A DNA stretch of 16,825 nucleotides from assembly GCA_009776905.1 (NCBI GenBank), contig WRMX01000063.1, positions 1 through 16,825 of the forward strand, given 5' to 3'. Below are positions 1 to 6,150 of this stretch, piece after piece (within the stretch, counting starts at the first letter, position 1; every line of letters begins with the position of its first letter). Position numbers and translations under genes: made by a program. The DNA comes from Oscillospiraceae bacterium. GTDB lineage: Bacteria; Bacillota; Clostridia; Oscillospirales; Oscillospiraceae. The notes beneath the pieces are model-generated. The model was not told the DNA's origin and made no database searches. It was given only the letters and a program-made list of their open reading frames with translations.

Positions 1-7
1 GCGCGGT

Positions 8-105
8 GCGCAGCGTAGCTGCGTGAGGGACAAGCGAGTAGGGCGAATTCATTTCGCCCGTGAGCGAGCTGTCCCGATGGGTTGTGAGGGCGGAGCCCTC
101 ACGTT
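8..105 (+). repeat. Dispersed multi-hairpin repeat, copy A
   Basis: Near-complete copy of an intergenic element seen again at 9556-9667. It folds as three hairpins in order: 8-14 with 18-24 around a GTA triloop; an outer GGGACA/TGTCCC stem (27-32 with 70-75) enclosing GGGCGAA/TTCGCCC (41-47 with 53-59); and GTGAGGGC/GCCCTCAC (84-91 with 95-102) around a GGA triloop. Compared with copy B, paired positions change together, so the folds are preserved. The last hairpin overlaps the stop codon (99-101) of the leftward gene that starts at 524. The element may extend left of the window. Confidence 0.8.
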
Positions 106-524
106 AAATACCTGGCGAACAGCACGAGGAAGACAACGAGAACAATTACCGAGAGCACTCCGATAGTGATCAATAATTTGTTATATTTGTCGGTTTTCCT
201 CCGATGGCGGGTCATGTTGAAAAGAAAGCCTATCAACGAGATGAGGAACGACACGAGAATCGCAATGAACGCGCCCCTGAGCATCGCCGAGTTCCAGTAG
301 CTCGCGACGTCGACGTTGAGGATTCTGGTGATGAAGTTTTCATGCAGGGGGCTGGCGCGCTGAATCAATAGAAAGGCGAACAACGCGCTGATCCAACCGA
401 TGATAGCGATAATTGTGACCGAACGGACTACCCAGTCCTGCTTTTTTCTGCGCTCAACGTATTTCCTCGTCGGCAGCGGCAGGTCGATGGGGTCTTGTTC
501 GTCAGGAAGGTGTTGGTCGTCCAT
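99..524 (-). CDS. Small three-helix membrane protein, unknown function
   Basis: This 141-residue protein is not recognised as a named family. It has a charged, proline-rich cytosolic-looking N-terminus (residues 1-30, then a basic ERRKKQ stretch), followed by three hydrophobic segments at about 33-54, 82-104 and 115-137, separated by a polar loop (55-80) and a basic loop (106-114, RHRRKTDKY). By the positive-inside rule the N-terminus and the second loop should be cytoplasmic. The ATG at 524 has a perfect AAGGAGG six bases upstream, which supports a real gene. The TGA stop lies inside a dispersed hairpin repeat, so the last codons may have been reset by repeat insertion. It follows rpsI on the same strand, but about 165 bp of spacer suggests separate expression. 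Confidence 0.75.
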   Translation of the reverse strand: MDDQHLPDEQDPIDLPLPTRKYVERRKKQDWVVRSVTIIAIIGWISALFAFLLIQRASPLHENFITRILNVDVASYWNSAMLRGAFIAILVSFLISLIGFLFNMTRHRRKTDKYNKLLITIGVLSVIVLVVFLVLFARYLT

Positions 525-576
525 GTTTTACCTCCTTGCGGCTATCTCCTAGCTGATTGTGAAATGCTGTTTTTGC

Positions 577-595
577 GGGCGGCAGGTTGCCGCCC
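577..595. repeat. Short palindromic repeat in the rpsI downstream spacer
   Basis: GGGCGGCA (577-584) pairs perfectly with TGCCGCCC (588-595) around a GGT loop. It resembles the short GC-rich palindromes scattered through spacers of many anaerobes. No U-tract follows on either strand next to the stem, so it is not a convincing intrinsic terminator. The rest of the 525-689 spacer holds a weaker GCATCG/CGATGC pairing (648-653 with 675-680) just past the rpsI stop and no gene. Confidence 0.5.
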
Positions 596-689
596 CTACT
601 AGACGTCACTGACCTAATAAAAACAACCACAGCCCATAGGGGTGAGCATCGTGCGTCCGCGGTGGCGCGCGGTGGCGATGCGGGGGCGG

Positions 690-1094
690 CTATCTCTTGG
701 AGAATTGTGGCGCGCGCCTCGCTGCCTTTAGACCGTATTTCTTGCGTTCTTTCATGCGCGGGTCGCGAGTGAGGAAGCCTGCATCCTTGAGCGGCTGCCT
801 GAAGGAATCGTCGACGAGGAGAAGCGCGCGGGAGATGCCGTGCCTGATGGCGCCAGCCTGGCCCGTGACGCCGCCACCTTTGACGGTCGCGCTGATGTCG
901 ACTTTTCCGGACATGTCGGATTTGTTAAGCGGCTGGCGGACGATGTATTTGAGCGTTTCGAGGCCGAAATAATCGTCGATGTCGCGCCCGTTGATCGTGA
1001 TCGTGCCGGTCCCGCCGGGATATAAATGGACCCTGGCCACAGAGGACTTCCTCCTGCCGGTGCCGTAAACGTATGGTTTTTTGCTTGTATACAT
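690..1094 (-). CDS. rpsI: 30S ribosomal protein S9
   Basis: Ribosomal protein S9 (134 aa), a small-subunit head protein whose C-terminal tail reaches the P site. The family hallmarks are visible: YGTGRRKSSVARVHLYPG near the N-terminus, GGGVTGQAGAIRHGISRAL in the middle, and the invariant basic tail RRAPQFSKR, whose last Arg contacts P-site tRNA. The start at 1094 is chosen over an upstream in-frame GTG because AAGGAGGG lies 8-9 bases before it and the protein then begins MYTSKKPYVYGTGRRK as in the family. That Shine-Dalgarno overlaps the stop codon of rplM, consistent with coupled translation of an rplM-rpsI operon, the usual arrangement in bacteria. Confidence 0.98.
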   Translation of the reverse strand: MYTSKKPYVYGTGRRKSSVARVHLYPGGTGTITINGRDIDDYFGLETLKYIVRQPLNKSDMSGKVDISATVKGGGVTGQAGAIRHGISRALLLVDDSFRQPLKDAGFLTRDPRMKERKKYGLKAARRAPQFSKR

Positions 1095-1108
1095 TATTGT
1101 GACCCTCC

Positions 1109-1540
1109 TTATGCCTGCGCCCATGCGACGGGCTTTTGTGCAGCATGTTTATGCTCTGCGCCTTTGAACACTCGCAGACGTTTCAAAGCGCCTCTGTCGC
1201 GGGTGTTTTTTGACATCATGCCGCGTACTGCGAGCGTCATGGCAAAGTCGGGGCGGACCTCCATCAGGCGTTTGTATTGGACTTCCTTGAGCCCGCCTAC
1301 CCAGCCGCTGTGGTGGCGGTAGTATTTTTGCTGGAGCTTGTTGCCCGTGAGGACTGCGTCGGCGGCGTTGATGATGATGACGAAATCGCCGCAGTCGACG
1401 TGCGGGGTGTAGTCCGGTTTGTGCTTGCCGCGCAGAATGTTTGCCGCTTGGACGGCTGTGCGGCCGAGGGGCTGCCCTGCGGCGTCGAGGATGTACCATT
1501 TGCGCGTGACTTCTTCTTTTTTTACAAGGGTTGTTGACAT
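1109..1540 (-). CDS. rplM: 50S ribosomal protein L13
   Basis: Ribosomal protein L13 (143 aa, the normal length), an early-assembly 23S rRNA binder. Typical segments are WYILDAAGQPLGRTAVQAANILRGKHKP at the N-terminus, HVDCGDFVIIINA, the YYRHHSGWVGGLKE stretch, and VRGMMSKNTRDRGALKRLRVFKGAEHKH near the C-terminus. An AAGGAATGG ribosome site precedes the ATG at 1540. It is the first gene of the leftward rplM-rpsI operon. A possible sigma-A promoter (1817-1845, minus strand) would give a leader of about 270 nt, long enough for the autogenous control known for this operon in other bacteria, although no specific leader motif was recognised. Confidence 0.98.
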   Translation of the reverse strand: MSTTLVKKEEVTRKWYILDAAGQPLGRTAVQAANILRGKHKPDYTPHVDCGDFVIIINAADAVLTGNKLQQKYYRHHSGWVGGLKEVQYKRLMEVRPDFAMTLAVRGMMSKNTRDRGALKRLRVFKGAEHKHAAQKPVAWAQA

Positions 1541-1561
1541 TGTTTGACCATTCCTTTCGGT

Positions 1562-1704
1562 TTGCCTATGATTGCCTATGAAGTGCGTCCGTTCAATAAT
1601 TCCGGGAAATCATATCCGGGATATCATATCCGGGAAGCGTAACAGAAGGCCGATGCGGGCACCGACCTCTACAGGGGTCGAGATTGTTTACAGGGGTCGA
1701 GATT
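1562..1704. repeat. Three unrelated short tandem duplications in the rplM leader
   Basis: Within 143 bp there are three independent tandem repeats: TTGCCTATGA twice (1562-1581, period 10); TCCGGGAWATCATA twice plus a partial third (1601-1636, period 14); and TACAGGGGTCGAGATT twice with a 3-bp spacer (1670-1704, period 19). They lie in the divergent 415-bp spacer between rplM and the ttcA-like gene. No gene is supported here. Confidence 0.85.
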
Positions 1705-1732
1705 TGACATGTGTCGCTCGTTTGTGTAGGAT
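1704..1732 (+). promoter_or_regulatory. Possible rightward promoter toward the ttcA-like gene
   Basis: Perfect -35 TTGACA (1704-1709), 17-base spacer, and weak -10 TAGGAT (1727-1732, 4 of 6). It points toward the ttcA-like gene with about 220 nt of leader that would begin with a repeat hairpin (1733-1750). The -35 is partly made by the end of a tandem duplication, so chance is possible. Confidence 0.35.
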
Positions 1733-1750
1733 GTGGGGGTGGAACCCCAC
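1733..1750 (+). repeat. Dispersed repeat, single-hairpin remnant
   Basis: GTGGGGGT, GGA loop, ACCCCAC, preceded by GGAT and followed by GTGC. This matches the 3' hairpin of the repeat family seen at 84-102 and 9646-9664, without the upstream hairpins. Same orientation as every other copy in the window. Confidence 0.65.
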
Positions 1751-1816
1751 GTGCGCAGCAATGCAATTCCATGCCTTGCGGTTACGGCGGAGCCGGGAGC
1801 AAGGCGGCATTCATAA

Positions 1817-1845
1817 AATGTACCACATGATAAAATGCGTGTCAA
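1817..1845 (-). promoter_or_regulatory. Possible rplM-rpsI promoter
   Basis: On the minus strand: TTGACA (plus 1840-1845), 17-base spacer, TACATT (plus 1817-1822). Consensus -35, optimal spacing and a 4-of-6 -10 pointing at rplM. The long leader it implies crosses the three tandem duplications and a repeat hairpin. Confidence 0.45.
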
Positions 1846-1955
1846 GTAGTGTTTTCCTATTTTTTAATATATTATCTTTTTTCTCTTGATTGCTCCGTTT
1901 TTCTTTGAATTACTCCCGAATGCTCGATTTCAAAATACATTTTTGGTGGTCTGAT

Positions 1956-2723
1956 ATGGTTTCTGATATTTTTGATGAAAATGATGCGGCGGCGCGGGCG
2001 CTCAATAAGCTCACCGGGTTTGTCCGCCGATGCGTCGATGATTATGATATGATCGAGGAAGGGGAGACGGTGGCCGTTGGCGTCTCGGGCGGCAAGGATT
2101 CGCTTTCTTTGCTGTGTTCATTGGCGCATCTGCGGAGGTTTTACCCGAAACGATTCGAGATCCATGCAGTTACATTGGACATGGGGTTCGGCGGGATGGA
2201 CTTTGCGCCCGTTGCCGATTTCTGCGATGGGCTTGGCGTTCCGTATACGTTGCGGCGCACGGAATTGAAGCGTATTATTTTTGACGAGAGGAAGGAGAAG
2301 AATCCTTGCGCTTTATGCGCGAAAATGCGAAGGGGCGCATTGGGCGATTTGCTGAATGAGTTGAATATAAAGAAGATCGCTTTGGCGCATCATTATGACG
2401 ATGCTGTCGAGACTTTTTTGCTTTCGCTCCTTTATGAGGGGCGCATCGGCTGCTTCCAGCCCGTCACGTTTCTTGACAGGTCCGGCATCACGCAGATCAG
2501 GCCGCTGCTATATATTGGCGAGGGTACGATTGTGAAGCTGGTCGAGAAGTGCGGGTTGCCTGTGGTTGAGAACACTTGTCCGATGAACGGCGTCAGCAAG
2601 CGTGAGGAGGTAAAGAGGCTGCTGCGGTCGTTGAGCCAGGATTATCCTGATTTGAAGGATCGTGTTTTTGGCGCGATGCAGCGCTTGCCGATTTCAGGGT
2701 GGGAGAGGGAGTCAGGGCGGTAG
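1956..2723 (+). CDS. TtcA-family tRNA cytidine 2-thiolation enzyme (PP-loop ATPase)
   Basis: A PP-loop ATP pyrophosphatase of 255 residues resembling TtcA, which uses ATP and a [4Fe-4S] cluster to put sulfur on C32 of some tRNAs. The P-loop SGGKDS is at 44-49. The TtcA cluster cysteines are all present: PCALC (C118, C121) and CPMNG (C208), close to the spacing in the characterised E. coli enzyme. AHHYDDAVETF (145-154) is the usual adenylation segment. The ATG at 1956 is preferred because homologous sequence begins just after it and a weak GGTGG lies six bases upstream; an in-frame extension back to 1890 is AT-rich and unlike the family. It is a single-gene unit converging on a leftward gene. 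Clostridia carry several paralogues of this family whose tRNA target is unproven, so no symbol is given. Confidence 0.85.
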   Translation: MVSDIFDENDAAARALNKLTGFVRRCVDDYDMIEEGETVAVGVSGGKDSLSLLCSLAHLRRFYPKRFEIHAVTLDMGFGGMDFAPVADFCDGLGVPYTLRRTELKRIIFDERKEKNPCALCAKMRRGALGDLLNELNIKKIALAHHYDDAVETFLLSLLYEGRIGCFQPVTFLDRSGITQIRPLLYIGEGTIVKLVEKCGLPVVENTCPMNGVSKREEVKRLLRSLSQDYPDLKDRVFGAMQRLPISGWERESGR

Positions 2724-2737
2724 GCGGTATACGGGCT

Positions 2738-2763
2738 GTGGGGGTGGAACCTTCACGTTAGAT
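2738..2763 (+). repeat. Dispersed repeat, decayed 3' hairpin
   Basis: GTGGGGGT-GGA-ACCTTCAC followed by GTTAGA. It is the same motif as the hairpin at 9646-9664, with two positions now G-U pairs. It sits just after the ttcA-like stop. Confidence 0.55.
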
Positions 2764-2776
2764 GGGTTTGGAGCGG

Positions 2777-2810
2777 CAAGGAGCTTGGGACAAAAGTCTC
2801 AAGCTCCTTG
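2777..2810. terminator. Hairpin between convergent genes, possible bidirectional terminator
   Basis: A 15-bp stem (2777-2791 with 2796-2810, one G-U pair) closed by an AAAA loop lies between the convergent ttcA-like and URO-D-like genes. Neither side has a clean U-tract, so strong intrinsic termination is uncertain, but position and stem strength fit a shared transcript end. Confidence 0.5.
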
Positions 2811-2839
2811 TTGATTGACATAACAGGACGGCGTAGCAT

Positions 2840-3898
2840 TTACGCGAAGCCGCCGTAGCGCTTTCGCGAATACTCATAGAGTTCTTCCGTGAAGGCGGGG
2901 GTCATCATTTCGCCTGCGGCGTAGTTGACGGTGCTGGGCTTGCCGGGCTTGCAGTATTTGTCGACGAAATTTCTGGCCGCCTGGCGCATTTCGTCCTCGG
3001 TGGCTGTTTTTGGGTCGAAAACGTCAGGCATTACCGAGAAAATGAGCTTGTCGCCGAATTGCTCATAGAGCCCGGGCGTGTCGTTCATTGCCTGCGGCTC
3101 CCAACTGTCGAAGCCTCCGTCGATGAAGCATTGGACGCGCAGGAAGTTATGCCCGCATGAGTGCAGCGTCGCGAAGCGGCCTTTTGAATGGATATGGTCA
3201 GTAAGCGCTTTCATATGCGGGACGAAGAGCTCATAGGCGGTCTCTTGCGAGAAGAACGGAGCCTTTTGGGCGCCCCAATCGTCATGGACGTTGAATCCGT
3301 CCAGCGCCGGCCAGTATTCGCAGAATTTGTCGACAAGTTTCATTGCGAAGGCTGTTGTCGCTTCAAAGAGTTCTTTGATCGCGTCTTTTTGGTCCTCGTC
3401 GATGAGCGCCATCGCCGCTGGGAGAAAGTCCATGAATGAGATCAGGCGTTCAAACCAGAATCCATTGACGAACGACAGTTGGAAGGAGCGCCTGGTGTCG
3501 ATTTTGTTTTCTTCAGCCGCGCCGGCCCAGTCCCATTTGTCTATGTCCGGGAAGATAACCTTGTCTTTCCATTCGTTGACATCTGCCATGAAGGGCGTGC
3601 CCGGGCGCACGATGCTGCCGTGGACCTGCTCGACATATTCCCATTCGATGCCGAATGCGTCCGTGATGCCGCCGGGGCCGCCTCTGCCGAGGTTGTCGTT
3701 ATAGAGCGGCGGCATGATCATGCCGGCATCTGCGGAGCCGGGGGTCCAGTATGGGTGCCTGTCGTAATACATTGCGGCGATGTTTTCTTTAGGGGAGACC
3801 GGTGTGTTCCTTAGCGGCATGTCGGGGCCGCCGAAGAAGCCCGGTATCGTGTCGATCGCTAATAGTTCGTTTTTTTCAAATGGGATTTTACGATTCAT
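2840..3898 (-). CDS. URO-D / MtaA-like methyltransferase family protein
   Basis: This 352-aa protein belongs to the uroporphyrinogen decarboxylase-fold superfamily, in the branch that anaerobes use as zinc-dependent methyltransferases (MtaA/MtbA/CmuA relatives) moving methyl groups between corrinoid proteins and acceptors. Supporting segments are NVHDDWGAQKAPFFS (203-217), typical of this branch, and LHSCGHN (245-251), whose His-x-Cys matches the zinc-binding motif; the third ligand could be C316 in KYCKPG, but that is inference. It lacks the N-terminal arginine-rich substrate signature of true HemE, and no haem genes are nearby. The ATG at 3898 has AGGAGG 11 bases upstream. No corrinoid protein or activating gene lies in the window, so the substrate is unknown. 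The next leftward gene upstream is an SDR oxidoreductase, possibly the same pathway. Confidence 0.85.
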   Translation of the reverse strand: MNRKIPFEKNELLAIDTIPGFFGGPDMPLRNTPVSPKENIAAMYYDRHPYWTPGSADAGMIMPPLYNDNLGRGGPGGITDAFGIEWEYVEQVHGSIVRPGTPFMADVNEWKDKVIFPDIDKWDWAGAAEENKIDTRRSFQLSFVNGFWFERLISFMDFLPAAMALIDEDQKDAIKELFEATTAFAMKLVDKFCEYWPALDGFNVHDDWGAQKAPFFSQETAYELFVPHMKALTDHIHSKGRFATLHSCGHNFLRVQCFIDGGFDSWEPQAMNDTPGLYEQFGDKLIFSVMPDVFDPKTATEDEMRQAARNFVDKYCKPGKPSTVNYAAGEMMTPAFTEELYEYSRKRYGGFA

Positions 3899-3943
3899 GT
3901 TTATGCATGCCTCCTCGGTTGTTTTATTGTGGCGGAAGTGGCG

Positions 3944-4160
3944 TGGGGCAGCGCGAAGCGCGGTGCGCCGGCGCGATCGTGATCGCGGTCGCGGTCGCGG
4001 GAGCGGGAGCGGGTGCGGGTGCGGGAGCGGGTGCGGTCACGGGTGCGGGTGCGGTCACAAGTGCGGTCGCTGGAGCGGGTGCGTTCGCGGCCGCGAGAGC
4101 GGTCATAGTTGCAGTCGCGGTCATGGGTGCGGGGGTCCTCGCTCCCGCTGATTACCCGAT
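3944..4160. repeat. GCGGNN hexanucleotide low-complexity array
   Basis: About 200 bp made of degenerate six-base units (GCGGTC, GCGGGA, GCGGGT, with occasional ACGGGT or TCATGG variants). Because six is a multiple of three, all frames stay open and give dipeptide repeats (AG/AV on plus, RD/RT on minus). It fills the spacer between the SDR stop and the URO-D-like start. No ribosome site or family similarity supports translation. Confidence 0.8.
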
Positions 4161-4181
4161 GACCGCGAGTGGGATTGGCGT

Positions 4182-4988
4182 TTAGTTGACGCAGAGGAGG
4201 CCGCCGTCGAGCGCCCAATTGACGCCTGTGACCATAGCAGCGGCAGGAGACGCCATATATACGCAAAGCGCGCCTATCTCGATGGGCTCACCAAAGCGGT
4301 GCGCCGGAAGATGCTCTTCGATTGTGCCGATGAAGCTGGGCGGAAGGTCCTTGTCGAGGTCCGAGTGAATCGGGCCGGGGGCGATGCTGTTGACGCGGAT
4401 GCCATAATCGCCGAGGACGACGGCAAGATAGCGGGTGAAGATATCGAGCCCGGCTTTTGCCGCGTTGTATGGCGCGTTGTGGTGCTCTTTTGAGCCGGAG
4501 ACGCGTTGGCCGCCGACGGAAGTGATGTTGACGATGGTGCCGCCCTTGCCGGCGTCGACCATTTTCGGAGCTAGCTCGAATATGATATTCGCGGGGCCGT
4601 GGAGGTCGGTGTCGATGACTCTGTGCCATTCGCTCAGACCATTTTCGCTGAGGAAGGGGGTCGTCGTTGCGACGCCTGCGTTGTTGACGATGACGTCGAT
4701 GTTGTCGAAGAATTTGAGGACTTCGGCGGCGGCGGTTTTCACTTCGTCGTGGTTGGCTGTGTTGCATTTGATGGCGGTGTACTTGCCGCCGAATTTTTCG
4801 ATTTCGGACACGGCTTTTTTCCCGCTGTCAAGGTTTCTGCAGAGAATTGCGACGTTGGCGCCGCTCTCGGCGAAGGCTTGCGTGATGCCGCGGCCGATGC
4901 CGCGGTTGCCGCCAGTGACGACGACGTTTTTGCCGGCTACGTTGTATGCGGTTTTCATATCGGGGATGGGTGGGTTTTTGATGATCAT
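4182..4988 (-). CDS. Short-chain dehydrogenase/reductase (SDR)
   Basis: Classical SDR oxidoreductase, 268 aa. The Rossmann cofactor loop TGGNRGIG is at 25-32, NNAG at 102-105, catalytic Ser157, Tyr174 and Lys178 (YNAAK), and the C-terminal VTGVNWALDGG stretch is typical. The gap between Ser157 and Tyr174 is four residues longer than the usual 13, owing to a GSKEHH insertion. A basic/Asn at the end of the glycine loop and CRN at 50-52 favour NADP(H) slightly. Substrate cannot be assigned; relatives include sugar, polyol and sterol dehydrogenases. AAGGAAG precedes the ATG by seven bases, and a near-consensus promoter lies at 5025-5053. It is the first gene of a leftward pair with the URO-D-like gene. 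Confidence 0.9.
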   Translation of the reverse strand: MIIKNPPIPDMKTAYNVAGKNVVVTGGNRGIGRGITQAFAESGANVAILCRNLDSGKKAVSEIEKFGGKYTAIKCNTANHDEVKTAAAEVLKFFDNIDVIVNNAGVATTTPFLSENGLSEWHRVIDTDLHGPANIIFELAPKMVDAGKGGTIVNITSVGGQRVSGSKEHHNAPYNAAKAGLDIFTRYLAVVLGDYGIRVNSIAPGPIHSDLDKDLPPSFIGTIEEHLPAHRFGEPIEIGALCVYMASPAAAMVTGVNWALDGGLLCVN

Positions 4989-5024
4989 TTTTTTGCTTCC
5001 TTTCTATATTTAAATGTTATTGCC

Positions 5025-5053
5025 ATAATATCTGTTTGGTTTGCGGTTGTCAA
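5025..5053 (-). promoter_or_regulatory. Sigma-A promoter of the SDR gene
   Basis: Minus-strand TTGACA (plus 5048-5053), 17-base spacer, TATTAT (plus 5025-5030). Eleven of twelve hexamer positions match consensus with ideal spacing, about 37 bp before the SDR start. It is divergent from the asp23 promoter. Confidence 0.75.
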
Positions 5054-5083
5054 GTTGCCATTGTTACAATTCACGCCCGGTGA

Positions 5084-5188
5084 GGTAGACGTTTATTTTG
5101 CTTCCGACCGCGTAGCAAGTAAGCGGAGCGGCGCGAATATGCGCATGGATGCGCATCTGAGCGATAAGGAAGCAAAAAAACGTCTGCC
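5084..5188. repeat. 105-bp imperfect palindromic element in the divergent spacer
   Basis: GGTAGACGTTTATTTTGC(TTCC) at 5084-5105 is the near-perfect inverse of GGAAGCAAAAAAACGTCTGCC at 5168-5188 (about 21 bp arms). The 62-bp interior has its own small symmetry (GCGCAT direct and inverted copies around 5140-5156). It resembles a MITE or REP-type palindromic element sitting between the two divergent promoters. No gene is seen in the 4989-5295 spacer. Confidence 0.65.
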
Positions 5189-5214
5189 GAGCGCAAGGGT
5201 GTGAACGCTTGCCC

Positions 5215-5255
5215 TTGTCAAGTTGCTTGACAAAGGTTGGTTATTATGCTATCTT
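5215..5255 (+). promoter_or_regulatory. Promoter of the asp23-nusB-xse-ispA cluster with overlapping inverted repeat
   Basis: TTGACA (5227-5232), 17-base spacer, TATCTT (5250-5255), about 40 bp upstream of the asp23 start. The -35 is embedded in a perfect 8-bp inverted repeat, TTGTCAAG-TTG-CTTGACAA (5215-5233), a plausible operator. The same 12-mer TTGTCAAGTTGC also covers the -35 of the divergent SDR promoter (5047-5058). Confidence 0.75.
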
Positions 5256-5295
5256 TTTTCCACAGCGAGCGGACGAAAAAATAGGAGTGGTGCAT

Positions 5296-5679
5296 ATGGC
5301 AGAGAACAAAGGTTATATCAGAAACGCGGACGACATGGGCAGCATCAATATTTCCGACGAGGTCGTCGCGGTCATTGCTGCGGCTGCGGCTGCGGAGGTC
5401 GAAGGGGTGCACGGCCCCTACGTTTCGCACGGCATGGAGTTTGCCGGCATTCGCGGGCGCAAAGGCTTGGCGAAAGGGGTCAAGCTATGTATTGACAACG
5501 ATGATGAGGTGTCGATTGATATCAACATTATCGTCGAAATCGGCTACTCTGTCAGCGAGGTGGGCGAGGCAGTCCAAAAGGCGGTTGTTTCTGCCGTCGA
5601 AGATGCTGTGGGGGCCAAGGTCGGCTCTGTGAACATCAATGTTTGCGGCATTTCGTTGAAAAAGAAAGCAGAGCGGTAG
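5296..5679 (+). CDS. Asp23/Gls24 family envelope stress protein
   Basis: Asp23/Gls24 (DUF322) family protein, 127 aa. Members are abundant, membrane-associated proteins linked to cell-envelope homeostasis, and in Clostridia one copy commonly precedes nusB as here. The family pattern is clear: GSINISDEVVAVIAAAAAAEVEGV (17-40), then VDINIIVEIGYSVSEVGEAVQKAVVSAVEDAVG and a final VNINVCGISL strand ending in a basic tail. The ATG at 5296 is chosen because GGAG lies eight bases upstream and the promoter transcribes into it; an upstream in-frame extension would include the promoter. It is the first gene of the long rightward cluster, ending a few bases before nusB. Confidence 0.92.
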   Translation: MAENKGYIRNADDMGSINISDEVVAVIAAAAAAEVEGVHGPYVSHGMEFAGIRGRKGLAKGVKLCIDNDDEVSIDINIIVEIGYSVSEVGEAVQKAVVSAVEDAVGAKVGSVNINVCGISLKKKAER

Positions 5680-5683
5680 GGCA

Positions 5684-6145
5684 TTGAATAGAGCTATGGC
5701 GAGGGAACTCGCTGCAAGGTTGTGTTATGCAATCGCGGAGAATCCTACGGACCCGGGCGAGCTTTTGGAGCGTATGTTCGATGCGGATTATTATTCGACG
5801 TTGTTGGCGGAGGATGAGATATTCAGCACAAGCCCCAGCAAGAAGCAGCTGGATTATATTTCCCGGATCGTTGCCGGCGTGTTCGAGCATGCTGCCGAGC
5901 TCGACGGATATATCGATAAGTATTCAAAGGGATGGAAGTTCGGAAGGATTTCGAGGACTGCTGTCGCGATCATGAAGACGGTCATGTTCGAGGTTCTATA
6001 TATGCCTGATGTGCCTGACCGCGCGGCCATCAATTCGGCTGTCGAAATAGCGAAGCAATATGAGACGCCCGAAACCGTTTCGTTCATCAATGGCGTCCTG
6101 GGGGCGTTCGCACGTGCGGAGAAGGAGGAGGTGAACGGAGAATAG
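5684..6145 (+). CDS. nusB: Transcription antitermination factor NusB
   Basis: All-helical NusB (153 aa from the TTG; 149 aa from the ATG at 5696). With NusE/S10 it binds boxA RNA and supports antitermination of rRNA operons. The N-terminal RELAARLCYAI matches the usual R-x-x-A-x-x-x-L-Y start, and the C-terminal half has the family's strongest pattern: GWKFGRISRTAVAIMKTVMFEVLYMPDVPDRAAINSAVEIAKQY and FINGVLGA. Neither possible start has a well-placed ribosome site (TAGGG is too close to the TTG and too far from the ATG), so translation may be coupled to asp23, which stops five bases earlier. Six bases separate it from xseA. Confidence 0.93.
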   Translation: MNRAMARELAARLCYAIAENPTDPGELLERMFDADYYSTLLAEDEIFSTSPSKKQLDYISRIVAGVFEHAAELDGYIDKYSKGWKFGRISRTAVAIMKTVMFEVLYMPDVPDRAAINSAVEIAKQYETPETVSFINGVLGAFARAEKEEVNGE

Positions 6146-6150
6146 CGACG

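Noticed and set aside
1572..1889. Plus-strand ORF of 105 codons upstream of the ttcA-like gene
   Set aside because: Crosses three tandem duplications and a hairpin repeat, has no ribosome site and no recognisable protein.
1890..1955. N-terminal extension of the ttcA-like protein
   Set aside because: AT-rich, atypical for the family and without a ribosome site; the ATG at 1956 fits homologous starts.
3901..4266. Minus-strand ORF with Arg-Asp/Arg-Thr dipeptide repeats, and plus-strand Gly-Ala repeat ORFs
   Set aside because: They come from the six-base repeat array, which keeps every frame open, and the minus ORF starts inside the SDR gene.
4599..5204. Long plus-strand ORF (201 codons) opposite the SDR gene
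   Set aside because: Antisense shadow of SDR codons with Asp/Val/Phe-biased composition; it also runs through the promoter and palindrome.
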